Notes: generated by a model from the letters alone, not told the origin. DNA of 64,000 bases from JAGWJU01 sp035533295 (GCA_035533295.1 DATLUA010000012.1:113566-177565); one strand, 5' to 3'; counted from the first letter of the stretch, positions 18,525-27,876 are shown. Program-made: numbers and translations.

Positions 18525-20530
18525 TGGCGGATTAATTCCTTGAATTCGTTCTCTTCGATGACGCGCACGCCGATCTCCCGGGCCTTGCGCAGCTTGGAGC
18601 CGGGCTTGCTTCCGGCCACGACGAAGTCGGTTTTGGCGGATACCGAAGACGAGGTCTTGCCGCCCAGGCTTTTGATTTTGGCGGCGGCTTCTTCCCGCGT
18701 CATGGTGGAGAGCTCACCGGTGAGGACGAAGGTTTTTCCGGAGAGCGCCGCTCCGGCGGACGCGCTCTCGTCTTTTTGGAAGTTTAAGCCCGCGGCGGCG
18801 AGGCGCTTAAGCAGATGGCGCGCCTCCTTCGCGGCGAAGAACTCTCTGATGGACGCGGCCACGATGGGCCCGACTTCCTGGATTTTTTCCAAGTCGTCCG
18901 CGGCGGCCGACGCCAGCTCGTCCAGGGAATAAAGCGCGGCCAGGGTTTCCGCGGTTTTTTCCCCGACCTGCCTGATGCCGAGCCCGTAGAGCAGCTTGGC
19001 CAGCGGCTTCTTTCGGCTCTCGGCGATTTCCGAGAGCAGATTCTCCGCTTTCTTGTCTGCGAAAAGATCCAGCTTCATCAGGTCGTTTTTATCAAGGGTG
19101 TAGACGTCGGCGATGCTCTTGACGCGGCCGGCGTCCGCCAATTGATCCACCACCGCTTCCCCGAGGCCGCGGATGTCCATGGCCGAGCGCGAGGCGAAGT
19201 GCAGGAGCAGGCGCTTCAACTGCGCCGGGCAGGAGGGGTTGATGCAGCGAAAAGCCACGAACTCCTCTTCCTTGACGACCGGGCCGCCGCAGGCCGGGCA
19301 GGATTTAGGCGGCCGGATGTCGGATTCCCGGCTCGCGTCATGGTCGGAGACGACCTTGACGATTTTGGGGATGACTTCGCCCGCCCGCTCGATGAGGACG
19401 CTGTCTCCGATGCGCAGCCCCAAGCGCTTGATTTCCTCGAAGTTGTGGAGCGTCACGGAGCCGATGGTCACACCCGCGCAAAAAACGGGCTTGACCTTGG
19501 CCACGGGCGTGATGGCGCCGGTCCGTCCCACGGAGAATACGACGGCTTGGACGACGCTGGTGGCCTGCTGCGCCGGATACTTGAACGCCACCGCCCAGCG
19601 CGGGCTTTTGGACGTGAAACCCAGCTTGCTTTGCTGCGCGTAAGCGTCGACTTTGACCACGATGCCGTCGACCGGGTAGGCCAAGTCGGGCAGCGCGCGC
19701 TCCCTGAACTCATGATAGTAGCGGGCGACACCCGCGGCGTTCTTGAAGGACTCGGCCGGGCAGATGGGCAGGCCGTACTCGCCGCAGAGCTTGCGGAATT
19801 CGGAGTGGCTGGCGATGGCGACTCCCTCGCACACGCCGCAGGAGTGGACGTGGAAACGCAGCCGCCTTCCCGCCGTAACGCGCGGGTCTTTCTGGCGCAG
19901 CGAGCCCGCGGCGCAGTTGCGGGGATTGGCGAAAGGTTCGCGCCCGAGCTTCTTCTCGGCGTCGTTTATTTTCTTGAAGTCCTCGAAGGTGATGTGGACC
20001 TCGCCGCGCAGTTCCAAAAGCTTCGGGAGAGGTTTCTTCGCGGCTCTCAAGCGCAGGGGAATGGAGCGGATGGTCCGGGCGTTGGGGGTGACGTCCTCGC
20101 CGATTTCCCCGTCGCCGCGGGTCGCGGCGCGGACAAGAATTCCATTCTCGTAGGTGACGGCGCAGGACAGTCCGTCGATTTTCGGCTCCACGACGAAAAC
20201 GGGGCGTTCGTTCGCGGGAAGAAGCTTCTCCAGTCGCGCGTTCCAGGCGTTGAATTCCTCTTCGTCGTACACGTTGTCCAGGGAAAGCATGGGCGCGGCG
20301 TGGCGCACCGGCTTGAACTCCGCGGAGGCGCGGCCGCCCACGCGCTGGGTCGGCGAGTCGGGGGAAACGGTTTCTGGCCAGCGCTCCTCCAAATCCTTGA
20401 GCTCGCGCATGAGCATGTCGTACTCGGTGTCGGAAATCTTGGGGGAGTCGAGCAGGTAGTAGCGCCGGTCGTGTTCCCGGATTTCGTCGCGCAGCTTCGC
20501 TATTTTAGAGAGGGTTTTGGGAGGAACCAT
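18521..20530 (-). CDS. ligA: NAD-dependent DNA ligase
   Basis: 669 residues. It seals nicks in DNA using NAD+. The order is: Ia domain (RYYLLDSPKISDTEYD), adenylation domain with the AMP-accepting lysine K117 in EPKIDG, OB fold, four-cysteine zinc finger (CPACGG ... CINPSCPAQ), helix-hairpin-helix repeats and a C-terminal BRCT domain (LSGKTFVLTGEL onward). I chose the ATG at 20530 because the 33 extra upstream residues have no family counterpart. It overlaps the end of nusB by 26 bp and purH by 4 bp, which is typical operon packing. Confidence 0.97.
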   Translation of the reverse strand: MVPPKTLSKIAKLRDEIREHDRRYYLLDSPKISDTEYDMLMRELKDLEERWPETVSPDSPTQRVGGRASAEFKPVRHAAPMLSLDNVYDEEEFNAWNARLEKLLPANERPVFVVEPKIDGLSCAVTYENGILVRAATRGDGEIGEDVTPNARTIRSIPLRLRAAKKPLPKLLELRGEVHITFEDFKKINDAEKKLGREPFANPRNCAAGSLRQKDPRVTAGRRLRFHVHSCGVCEGVAIASHSEFRKLCGEYGLPICPAESFKNAAGVARYYHEFRERALPDLAYPVDGIVVKVDAYAQQSKLGFTSKSPRWAVAFKYPAQQATSVVQAVVFSVGRTGAITPVAKVKPVFCAGVTIGSVTLHNFEEIKRLGLRIGDSVLIERAGEVIPKIVKVVSDHDASRESDIRPPKSCPACGGPVVKEEEFVAFRCINPSCPAQLKRLLLHFASRSAMDIRGLGEAVVDQLADAGRVKSIADVYTLDKNDLMKLDLFADKKAENLLSEIAESRKKPLAKLLYGLGIRQVGEKTAETLAALYSLDELASAAADDLEKIQEVGPIVAASIREFFAAKEARHLLKRLAAAGLNFQKDESASAGAALSGKTFVLTGELSTMTREEAAAKIKSLGGKTSSSVSAKTDFVVAGSKPGSKLRKAREIGVRVIEENEFKELIRQ

Positions 20531-20954
20531 TGCCTTTGGCGTCGCGTGCGATTTTGTCCAAGATGCCGTTGATGAACTTGGTCGACTCCTCCGAGGAGAA
20601 TTTGCGCGTGATTTCGATGGCCTCATCAATGACGGCTTTTTGTGGGGTGCCGGGTAAAAAAAGCAGCTCGTAGGCGGCCACGCGCAGGATGTTCCTGTCC
20701 ACCAGGGCCATCCGCTCCAGGCGCCAGTTTTGGGCCGCGGTTTCTATGGCCGAATCGATCTCTTTTTGTTTGGCGCGCGCGCCGATGATGAGAGCCTCGG
20801 AAAAGGCCGCGGTCTCCTCGTCCATCTCCGGCTGCGGCTTTTTGCCGCGCCGCAGGCTCAGCATCGCGGCTTCTTCGCTGGCGGGATAGGAGGAGACGTC
20901 GAGCAGGTAAAGCGCTTGCAGCGCCGATTCGCGAGCGAGCCTACGCCGTCCCAC
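20505..20954 (-). CDS. nusB: Transcription antitermination factor NusB
   Basis: 149 residues, all-helical RNA-binding protein that joins NusE/S10 at boxA in rRNA antitermination. It is recognised from the N-terminal RRLARESALQALYLLDV and the C-terminal block RNILRVAAYELLF, AVIDEAIEITRKFSSEESTKFINGILD. The start is GTG at 20954, overlapping the ribH stop by 14 bp. The ribH-nusB order is common in bacteria and supports both calls. Confidence 0.95.
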   Translation of the reverse strand: MGRRRLARESALQALYLLDVSSYPASEEAAMLSLRRGKKPQPEMDEETAAFSEALIIGARAKQKEIDSAIETAAQNWRLERMALVDRNILRVAAYELLFLPGTPQKAVIDEAIEITRKFSSEESTKFINGILDKIARDAKGNGSSQNPL

Positions 20955-21390
20955 GGCTGAAGCGCTCCTTGAGCTTGAGCATGGCCACGGCGGCCAACGC
21001 CGACTCCCGCCCGCGGTCCATCTCTCCCCGCGTGCGCGCCAGGGCTTGGTTTTCGTCGTCCGGGGTGATGACCCCGAGGATGCAGGGAATCCGGGTTTTT
21101 AAGGAAATTTTCTGCAGGTGCAGGATGACGGCCCGGGCCATGTGGTGGTTCTGCGGGGTTTCGCCCTTGAGAACGGCGCCCAGCGCGATGACGGCGTCGA
21201 AGTCCCCGGAAAGGGCCATTTCTTGGACGGCCCAGGGGATTTCATAGGCGCCGGGCACGCGCACGACCTCGATTTGCGTGGCCCTAAAACCTTTGCTCTT
21301 GAGCGCCGCAAGGCAGCTCTTGAGCAGGCGCGAAACGACCCGCTCGTTGAAGCGCGAGGCGACGACGGCGATGCGCGGCGCTTGGCTCAT
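20941..21390 (-). CDS. ribH: 6,7-dimethyl-8-ribityllumazine synthase
   Basis: 149 residues. It condenses the ribB product (dihydroxybutanone phosphate) with the aminopyrimidine to make lumazine, the riboflavin precursor. Family features: SRFNERVVSRLL, RVPGAYEIPWA, ALGAVLKGET and a C-terminal GVITPDDENQALAR. At the position of the usual catalytic histidine (GxTxH) this protein reads GETPQNHH, so glutamine replaces the expected His and two histidines follow. The ATG at 21390 is chosen by the 4-bp ATGA overlap with ribBA. Confidence 0.92.
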   Translation of the reverse strand: MSQAPRIAVVASRFNERVVSRLLKSCLAALKSKGFRATQIEVVRVPGAYEIPWAVQEMALSGDFDAVIALGAVLKGETPQNHHMARAVILHLQKISLKTRIPCILGVITPDDENQALARTRGEMDRGRESALAAVAMLKLKERFSRGTA

Positions 21391-22616
21391 GGGAGGATGT
21401 CGTCCGTGAGCCAATGGCCGAGCTTGCGCTTCTTCGTCTTGAGGTAGGCGGCGTTGTGCTTGTTGGCCGGCATTTCGATGGGGACGCGTCCGGCGACCTT
21501 GAGCCCGTAGCCTTCGATGCCCACGATTTTGCGCGGGTTGTTGGTCATGATCTTAATCGAGCTCAAGCCCAGGTCGGCCAAGATCTGCGCGCCGATGCCG
21601 TATTCGCGCAGGTCCGGCTTGAAGCCCAGCGCCAGGTTGGCCTCGACGGTGTCCAGGCCCTTGTCCTGGAGCCCGTAGGCGCGGATTTTATTCAGGAGCC
21701 CGATGCCGCGGCCCTCCTGGTAAAGATAGAGCAGGACGCCGCGTCCGGCCTTGGCGATTTGCCGCATGGCCGCGGAAAGCTGCTCGCCGCAATCGCAGCG
21801 CATGGAGAAAAGGCTGTCTCCGGTCAGGCATGAGCTGTGCACGCGCACCAGCACGTTGCGGGCGTCCGCGACGAAGCCCTTGACCAGGACCAAGTGCTGC
21901 TTTTGGGTCAAGGTTTCCTCGTAGAGATGCACGGTGAATTCGCCAAAGCGCGTGGGAAGCTTGGCGCTGGCCATGCGCCGGACGAGCCTGTCCTTGGCGC
22001 GGCGGTACTCGATGAGGTCCTTGATGGTGACGAGCTTGAGCTTGTGCTTTTTGGCGAAGCGCGCGAGATGGGGAAGCCGCGCCATGCTGCCGTCCGTATT
22101 GAGGATTTCGCAGATGACGCCGGCCGGGTAGAGGCCCGCGAGCCGCGCCAAGTCCATCGCCGCTTCCGTGTGCCCCGCGCGCACCAGCACGCCGCCGTGT
22201 TTGCCGCGCAGGGGGAAAATGTGGCCGGGGCGGATGAGGTCCTCGGGCTTGGTCCGCGGGTTCAGAAGGGCCTTGATTGTGTTCTCGCGGTCTTTGGCGG
22301 AAATTCCCGTGGTCGTGCCCTTCTTGGCGTCCACGGATACGGAAAAAGCGGTGTCGCGCCCGGGGCTCGGCAGGGCGCTGCGCCCCGGCTCGACCATGGG
22401 GCGGATGTCGAGGGCGTCCAGGCGCTCCGCGGTCATGGGCACGCAGATGAGGCCGCGCCCGTGCTGGGCCATGAAGTTGACCGCTTTCTGCGTGCATTTC
22501 TCCGCCGCGATGACGAGGTCGCCCTCGTTTTCCCGTTCGGGATCGTCGATGACCACGACCATGCGGCCCCGCCGGATGTCTGCGATGGCGTCTTCGATGC
22601 GGTCGAACTGTGTCAT
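21387..22616 (-). CDS. ribBA: Bifunctional DHBP synthase/GTP cyclohydrolase II
   Basis: 409 residues from the ATG at 22616. Residues about 1-205 are RibB (RENEGDLV, HGRGLICVPMT, TEAAMDLARLAG), which makes dihydroxybutanone phosphate from ribulose 5-phosphate. Residues about 210-405 are RibA, opening GTP, with the zinc ligands in SSCLTGDSLFSMRCDCGEQL and the loop YLYQEGRGIGLLNKI. Both halves look complete. It is the first gene of the minus-strand run ending in purH. I see no FMN riboswitch in the 87 bp upstream. Confidence 0.96.
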   Translation of the reverse strand: MTQFDRIEDAIADIRRGRMVVVIDDPERENEGDLVIAAEKCTQKAVNFMAQHGRGLICVPMTAERLDALDIRPMVEPGRSALPSPGRDTAFSVSVDAKKGTTTGISAKDRENTIKALLNPRTKPEDLIRPGHIFPLRGKHGGVLVRAGHTEAAMDLARLAGLYPAGVICEILNTDGSMARLPHLARFAKKHKLKLVTIKDLIEYRRAKDRLVRRMASAKLPTRFGEFTVHLYEETLTQKQHLVLVKGFVADARNVLVRVHSSCLTGDSLFSMRCDCGEQLSAAMRQIAKAGRGVLLYLYQEGRGIGLLNKIRAYGLQDKGLDTVEANLALGFKPDLREYGIGAQILADLGLSSIKIMTNNPRKIVGIEGYGLKVAGRVPIEMPANKHNAAYLKTKKRKLGHWLTDDILP

Positions 22617-22690
22617 GTCAGTGAGCGTTTTTTTGCCAGGTGATTCTATCACATTCAATCCCGGAATGGCCGCCGGGCCGTCTTTTAAGT

Positions 22691-22696
22691 TAGAAT
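22691..22696 (+). promoter_or_regulatory. Possible -10 box of DUF2175-like gene
   Basis: TAGAAT followed by 7 bp and the ATG at 22704. The sequence and spacing are identical to the -10 box in front of gdhA. No matching -35 box is visible at 16-18 bp, so support is weak. Confidence 0.25.
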
Positions 22697-22703
22697 CTTC
22701 TGG

Positions 22704-23003
22704 ATGAGTGCCAATTCGCCGTGGTCGTGCTCGTATTGCCAGTCCGCGATTAGCTGGGACCAGCTTTTTACCTTCACCAAGGCCGGGGCGGCCCATCTGG
22801 ACTGCTTTAAGAAAGACGCCTTGGGGCGCGGCAAGAGCCAGGCGGCGCTCGATCTTTTGGAATCGGAGCTCAAGCTTCTGGTGGCCTACAAGAACGCGGC
22901 CAAGGCGGCTCCCGACGGCGAGTTGAAAGCCCTCCTTGAGACCAATGGAAAGGAGACCGAAAAGCACGCGGCGGTTCTGACCAAGCATTTGGCGACCGCG
23001 TAG
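22704..23003 (+). CDS. Small zinc-binding protein, DUF2175-like
   Basis: 99 residues. The N terminus has a CxxC (CSYCQSAI), an FTFTKAG segment and an HLDC, the pattern of the DUF2175 family known mainly from archaea, where it probably binds one zinc ion. Residues about 45-99 are charged and helical (ALDLLESELKLLVAYKNAAK). Function is unknown. It is divergent from ribBA, and 4 bp separate its stop from the convergent aminotransferase stop. Confidence 0.65.
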   Translation: MSANSPWSCSYCQSAISWDQLFTFTKAGAAHLDCFKKDALGRGKSQAALDLLESELKLLVAYKNAAKAAPDGELKALLETNGKETEKHAAVLTKHLATA

Positions 23004-23007
23004 GGCT

Positions 23008-24150
23008 CTATTCTTCCGGTCCAGCCCCGCTTCGCCTCGTCTTCAGGCGCGAACGGCGTCGAGTCCGCGCGGCTGTCGCGATGACGCTGACGATATCGTC
23101 GACATCCCGGGCGGTCAGCTTGGGGCTGGTGGGCAGGTCGAATCCTCTTCTGGAGAAATCTTCGGCCACGGGAAAAGTTTCCTGCCGCGCGCCCCTGTAA
23201 ACGGGATGCAGGTGCAGCGGCCGAAAAATAGCCCGCGTCTGGATCGCGCGGGAATTCAAGAAATGGACCAACTGGTCCCGCGTCATGGGAAAGCCGCTCG
23301 AGACGAAGGCGGTATAGCGCCAATAGACGCTGCGCGTATGAAGCGGCTCCGGCAGTATTTCGATGCCCGGCACCGAGGCCAGCCGGCGATTGTAGAGGTC
23401 CGCGACCCGGCGCTTGCCCGCCACGGTCCGCTCGAGTTTTTCTAATTGGGCCAGCGCGACGGCGGCATGGAGATTCGACATGCGGTTGTTCATCGCCAAA
23501 CCGTTAAAAGCCGTGCGGTTTTCCGGCGCCGGGGAACGCAGCAATCTCGCGCGCTTTAGGGAGCGTCGGCTGGGAAAAACGATCATTCCGCCTTCGCCGC
23601 TGGCGATGAGCTTGTTGTGGAAGCTGAAGCATCCGGCGTCGCCGATGCTTCCTGCGCGGCGGCCGTTGCATTCGGCTCCCGCCGCCTGGGCGGCGTCCTC
23701 GATGATGGCGATGCGCCGATGGCTCGCGGCTTTTTTTACCGCGTGCATGTCTGCCGGGCGCCCGTAGAGGTGCACGGCGATAACGGCGCGGGTGCGCCGG
23801 GTGATGGCCGCTGAAAGCGCGGCCGGATCGATTGTCAGGGTTCCCGGCGCGCAATCCACGAAGCGGACCGACGCGCCTAGGAGCGTCGCGGCGAAGGCGG
23901 TGGCGGAAAAGGTTAGAGCGGGGACGATGACTTCATCCCCTTTTCCAATTCCCAATGATTGCAGCGCCAGCATAAGCGCGGAACTGCCGCTGGAGACGGT
24001 CATGGCGTAGCGCGCTCCGCAATACCGCGCGAAGGCCCGTTCCAGGCGGGCGACGTACTCGCCTTGCCACGACAGCCAGCCGCGGCGCACGCAATCTTTA
24101 AGGTAGGCGATTTCGCGCGCGCCTACGACTGGCGCGTCGAGAGGATACAT
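23008..24150 (-). CDS. DegT/DnrJ/EryC1-family sugar aminotransferase (first)
   Basis: 380 residues. PLP enzyme that transfers an amino group to a keto-sugar nucleotide for surface glycans. Seen: SSGSSALMLALQ (PLP phosphate cradle), VIAVHLYGRPADM, IIEDAAQAAGAE and the PLP lysine in FSFHNKLIASGEGG. The start at 24150 (MYPLDAPVVG) fits the family; the longer frame would add 72 unrelated residues. It is divergent from the GT2 gene with a 109-bp gap. Its substrate cannot be told from the sequence. Confidence 0.88.
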   Translation of the reverse strand: MYPLDAPVVGAREIAYLKDCVRRGWLSWQGEYVARLERAFARYCGARYAMTVSSGSSALMLALQSLGIGKGDEVIVPALTFSATAFAATLLGASVRFVDCAPGTLTIDPAALSAAITRRTRAVIAVHLYGRPADMHAVKKAASHRRIAIIEDAAQAAGAECNGRRAGSIGDAGCFSFHNKLIASGEGGMIVFPSRRSLKRARLLRSPAPENRTAFNGLAMNNRMSNLHAAVALAQLEKLERTVAGKRRVADLYNRRLASVPGIEILPEPLHTRSVYWRYTAFVSSGFPMTRDQLVHFLNSRAIQTRAIFRPLHLHPVYRGARQETFPVAEDFSRRGFDLPTSPKLTARDVDDIVSVIATAARTRRRSRLKTRRSGAGPEE

Positions 24151-24259
24151 GCGGCAACGATACCAAATCCAAGTTGGCGCCACAAAACAGCGGTGCTGAT
24201 TGCGCGGCAATTCGACGCCGGTTGTTGCCCGTGCCGGGAGAAATTGTTTCAATTGGCTC

Positions 24260-24988
24260 ATGATGGTCTCGCTCATCATACCCACGTTCAACGAGGCCGA
24301 GAATATCTTGCCGCTCATTAAGCGGCTTGACCAGGCTCTTAGCGGGTCCCGCGAGATTCTTATCATGGATGATGACTCCTCTGACGGAACGTGGAAAATC
24401 GCCGCCGAGAGAGCGCCGTTTTATCCGGATTCGCACGTGCGGCCGGTGCGCCGCCTGCGCGATCATGGACTCGCGCGCAGCCTTCAAGAAGGCGTGAGCC
24501 TTGCCCGGGGAGACATCGTGGTCATCATGGACGCCGACTTGTCCATGCCGCCGGAAATGGTTCCGGAACTGGTCCGGCGCGTCGCCGCGGGGAGCGACTT
24601 GGCCGTAGGCTCCCGCTATCTGCCGGGAGGGGCGCCCAAGCGTCATTTAACCTGCGCGAAAGATTCCCGTTTGGGGATTTGGCTGAGTTCGGCCCTAAAT
24701 TCTATACTTCGTCTGTGGCTTTCCCCGCGCCTCACCGATTACACGAGCGGATTTGCCGCCGTGAGGCGCGGACTACTGGAAGATATTCCCTTTCGCGGCA
24801 GGCACGGCGAATATTTCATCGCCTTGGCTTATCTGGCGCAAAAACGAGGCTATAAGGTCGTTGAAGTCCCCTACGTTTGCACTCCGCGCACACGCGGAGA
24901 ATCAAAAACCGGGCGGTGCCCATGGGATTACGCGCGCCGCGGCTGGGGATACGCGGCCGTGGCGGTTGGCTTGCGATTTGGATTTTGA
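24260..24988 (+). CDS. Family 2 glycosyltransferase, dolichyl-phosphate mannose synthase-like
   Basis: 242 residues, GT-A fold without C-terminal membrane helices. Motifs: VSLIIPTFNEAENI, ILIMDDDSSDGTW, the metal-binding VIMDADLSMPPE and LAVGSRYLPGG. This subgroup transfers a sugar to a polyprenyl phosphate, and the GT-C-like protein two genes downstream would be a fitting user of such lipid-linked sugar (inference). Two adjacent ATGs (24260, 24263) are possible starts. There is a 9-bp gap to the next gene. Confidence 0.85.
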   Translation: MMVSLIIPTFNEAENILPLIKRLDQALSGSREILIMDDDSSDGTWKIAAERAPFYPDSHVRPVRRLRDHGLARSLQEGVSLARGDIVVIMDADLSMPPEMVPELVRRVAAGSDLAVGSRYLPGGAPKRHLTCAKDSRLGIWLSSALNSILRLWLSPRLTDYTSGFAAVRRGLLEDIPFRGRHGEYFIALAYLAQKRGYKVVEVPYVCTPRTRGESKTGRCPWDYARRGWGYAAVAVGLRFGF

Positions 24989-24997
24989 AGCAGGACG

Positions 24998-26185
24998 ATG
25001 ATGATTCCAATCGGGGCGAACCTTTCGCTTGAACCCAGGCTTCGACGGCCGCTTCCGAAGGGGAAGGGCGCCGGAATCCGTTTTCCCATTCCGGTTTGCG
25101 CTCCTGTCTTGCGGGGGAATGAAGAGAAGTATGTTCGGAAATGCATCCGCGAGGGCTGGGTTTCGTCGTTAAGCCCCATGGTGCGGCTGTTTGAAAAAAA
25201 GTTCGCGCGGAAAATAGGAGCCGCGCGGGCCGTGAGCTGCTCGAGCGGGACGGCGGCCCTGCATTTGGCGCTCAAGGCCGCGGGCGTGGGGCCCGGGGAT
25301 GAGGTCGTTATTCCGGCGTTCGCCATGATCGCGGTCGCCAACGCCGTGACGTACTGCGGCGCCAAGCCTGTGCTTGTTGATTGTGATTCCAGCACATGGA
25401 ATTTGGACGCGGAGTCCCTGCCGGCGAGGATGAGCGCGCGGACCAGGGCCGTTATCGCCGTCCATACCTACGGCCGCCCGGCCGATTTGACGCGGCTCGC
25501 CGGCTTGTGCCGGAAGCGGCGCGTCCGGTTGATCGAAGACGCGGCCGAAGCCTTGGGCGGCGGATTTCGCGGCCGCGCGCTGGGCACTTTCGGCGATGCG
25601 GGCGTTTTCAGCTTTTATGCCAACAAGGTCATGACCACAGGGGAGGGCGGAATGGTCGTGACGGATAATTCATCCATGGCGGAGCGGGCGCGGTTCCTGC
25701 GGGACTTCGCCTTCGGCAAGGAAAGGCATTTCTGGCATGCGGAAATCGGGTACAACTACAGAATGAGCGGGCTTCAAGCCGCCGTGGGCTTGGCTCAGCT
25801 TGAGCGCCTCAATCGGCTGCAATTGGCGCGCGACCGCAATGCGCGGATTTATCGCGCCGCGCTTGAGGGCATTCCCGGACTGAGGCTTCCGCTCCCATGC
25901 CAAGGGCATTCCAATTGGGTCTTTGGAACCGTGGTTGAGCCGGAATTTGGGATTTCACGCGATGCGCTGCGATGGTTTCTTGCCCGGAACGGGATTGAAA
26001 CCAGGGGGTTCTTCATTCCCATTCATCGCCAGCCGGCTTACAGACGGATGTTCACGGGGGAGCATTATCCCGTTTCGGAATTTTTGGGGAACAACGGCCT
26101 CTATTTTCCGTCTTCCTCGGCCTTGACGCGGAAAGAGATCGGGTATATTTGCGCGACGATTAAGCGCGCCCGGAATCTTCGGTGA
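24998..26185 (+). CDS. DegT/DnrJ/EryC1-family sugar aminotransferase (second)
   Basis: 395 residues, PLP-dependent, resembling GDP-perosamine synthase-type enzymes. Motifs: SCSSGTAALHLALKAAG, GDEVVIPAF, VIAVHTYGRPADL, LIEDAAEALGG and the PLP lysine in FSFYANKVMTTGEGGM. It shares family but not close identity with the gene at 23008-24150, so this is a second specificity rather than a recent duplicate. Its stop overlaps the next start (GTGA, 26182-26185). Confidence 0.9.
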   Translation: MMIPIGANLSLEPRLRRPLPKGKGAGIRFPIPVCAPVLRGNEEKYVRKCIREGWVSSLSPMVRLFEKKFARKIGAARAVSCSSGTAALHLALKAAGVGPGDEVVIPAFAMIAVANAVTYCGAKPVLVDCDSSTWNLDAESLPARMSARTRAVIAVHTYGRPADLTRLAGLCRKRRVRLIEDAAEALGGGFRGRALGTFGDAGVFSFYANKVMTTGEGGMVVTDNSSMAERARFLRDFAFGKERHFWHAEIGYNYRMSGLQAAVGLAQLERLNRLQLARDRNARIYRAALEGIPGLRLPLPCQGHSNWVFGTVVEPEFGISRDALRWFLARNGIETRGFFIPIHRQPAYRRMFTGEHYPVSEFLGNNGLYFPSSSALTRKEIGYICATIKRARNLR

Positions 26186-27876
26186 GGGCAGCGAAAATTA
26201 TTTCCGTCGTTTGGGAGTGGCTGCTTTTGGCGGGCGTGTGCGGCGTGTTCCTGCTTTTGGCGGCGCGCCGCCCCGGTTCGCCCGGCATCGCGTACGACGA
26301 AGTCATGGAACCCAACTTCGGGATGGCGATGGCGGAAAATCTTTATCCGCGAATCAATGCCGTAACGGAACATTGCGCGGAGGTTCCAACGACCGACTGG
26401 TTCGTCACGCTGGCCGGGCGTGAATGGCCGCTGTGGGTTCCTCAGCCCTACGACTGGTCGGGCTTCGTCATGTACTTGACGGCTGCAGTCTTTCATTGTG
26501 CCGGATGCTCCATCGCTGCTCTGCGCGGTACCGAAGCGGCCATGGGCGTGGCGATGATCGTGCTGTTTTTTATTTTTTGCCGCTTCTGGTTGCCGCCGCT
26601 ATGGGCGCTTGCCGCGGCGCTTTTTTTGGCGGTCAATCCCGCCTTTGTCATTTGGGGACGGCTCTGCTTTTGGGCGGTTGAGATGCTCGCGGCTTTTTTC
26701 GCGCTGACTGCGGCGGCGTGCTTCGCACGGTGGTGGCGTTCGAAAAGCCGTGCCGCCCTATATTGGGGATGTTTTTTTCTAGGTTTCGGCATCAACGGAA
26801 GCGTTAAAATCCTTGCGTTCTGGGTTGCTTATCCTGTCCTTTACCTTCTTTTTATCCCGAAGGAGCGCAGGCTGCGGGGGATGGAACTGTTCTTTTGCGG
26901 CTTGGCGTTCGCTGCGGGGGCCGCCAATTTCATCATCTTCAACGTCGTCCGCGGATTTCCGACGTTTCGCGTTCTTCTGATTCATCTTTGGGTCCCCACG
27001 GCGTGGGGCGTCGATAATCTGCATATCGCGGGCAACATGACCGTTCGGTGGCGGCAGTTTGCCAATGTCCTCAACGGGCAAGCGCCGGCTCTTAGCACCG
27101 GCGGCAACGCGCCGGTCAGCCGGCTTTTTCCAGACTTGTTTATTATCAGCTTCCTGTGGCTTATAGGAAAATGCCTGTGGAGTAAGAGATGGAGCCTTCG
27201 AAAACCTGCCGCGGTAATCATGGCCTTGTGCGGCATTCTTTTTTTATGCATTTGTTTTACGCCGGCGGCATTGTCTGCCGAGCATCCGCTCATCCTTTGG
27301 CCCTTTGCCATGCTTGTGGTTGTTCTCAGCATTTTTTCTTTGTTTGAAATCCGGGGTTTCGGAGGAATCGGCCGTTGGCTGGCAGTGGGATGTTTCGTAG
27401 CCGCGGCGGCCTGGTCCTGGCGGTTCGATCGCGCGTATTTTTCCACGCTTGAGAGCACGAAGGGCGAAGGTTTTTGGAGCGGCGCGCCGACTGATGCGGC
27501 GTATTACTTGGGAGAAAAACATATAGACACCGTCGTTTGCCTGGCGTGGGGAATGGCCGAGCAGATTTATTTTGTCAGCAAAGGAAAGATCATCCCCGAT
27601 GACGGATTTAGTTTCGGAGGCGGAGTTTCTCCGCGGCTTCTGGCGGCCTATCGCGGATGGCTGCGCGACCCAGCCCGGCGGTATTTGATGCCGGCCGGCC
27701 CCGCGTCAAGGTTCAACGGACGAGCCGCTTTGGAGGAAGAGCTTTACAAGGAGCATAAAACGCTCATTCTCGAAAAAACCTTCACTGACGGGATGGGCGT
27801 TCCGGTTCTGCTTCTATACAGGGTCGGGTCGCAGCGGCCGCCTCGAAAAGGACCGCCGAAGATTCTTAGGATATGA
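26182..27876 (+). CDS. Polytopic membrane protein, GT-C glycosyltransferase-like
   Basis: 564 residues with about ten membrane helices, GTG start. An acidic motif in the first outer loop after helix 1 (GIAYDEVMEP) is what lipid-phosphate-sugar-dependent GT-C transferases carry. A soluble C-terminal region follows the last helix (about 440-564). It shares layout and a conserved stretch (CSIAALRGTEA versus CTLAALRFYSA) with the protein at 46105-47700, so the two look like paralogues. Transfer of a polyprenyl-linked sugar outside the inner membrane is inferred; no named family member is certain. Confidence 0.65.
   Translation: MRAAKIISVVWEWLLLAGVCGVFLLLAARRPGSPGIAYDEVMEPNFGMAMAENLYPRINAVTEHCAEVPTTDWFVTLAGREWPLWVPQPYDWSGFVMYLTAAVFHCAGCSIAALRGTEAAMGVAMIVLFFIFCRFWLPPLWALAAALFLAVNPAFVIWGRLCFWAVEMLAAFFALTAAACFARWWRSKSRAALYWGCFFLGFGINGSVKILAFWVAYPVLYLLFIPKERRLRGMELFFCGLAFAAGAANFIIFNVVRGFPTFRVLLIHLWVPTAWGVDNLHIAGNMTVRWRQFANVLNGQAPALSTGGNAPVSRLFPDLFIISFLWLIGKCLWSKRWSLRKPAAVIMALCGILFLCICFTPAALSAEHPLILWPFAMLVVVLSIFSLFEIRGFGGIGRWLAVGCFVAAAAWSWRFDRAYFSTLESTKGEGFWSGAPTDAAYYLGEKHIDTVVCLAWGMAEQIYFVSKGKIIPDDGFSFGGGVSPRLLAAYRGWLRDPARRYLMPAGPASRFNGRAALEEELYKEHKTLILEKTFTDGMGVPVLLLYRVGSQRPPRKGPPKILRI

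Noticed and set aside
18815..20572. 585-codon open frame on the plus strand
   Set aside because: Antisense to ligA, which has every expected domain; no homology visible in the opposite frame.
22617..22703. FMN riboswitch before ribBA
   Set aside because: Only 87 bp are available and the conserved RFN-element sequences are not seen.
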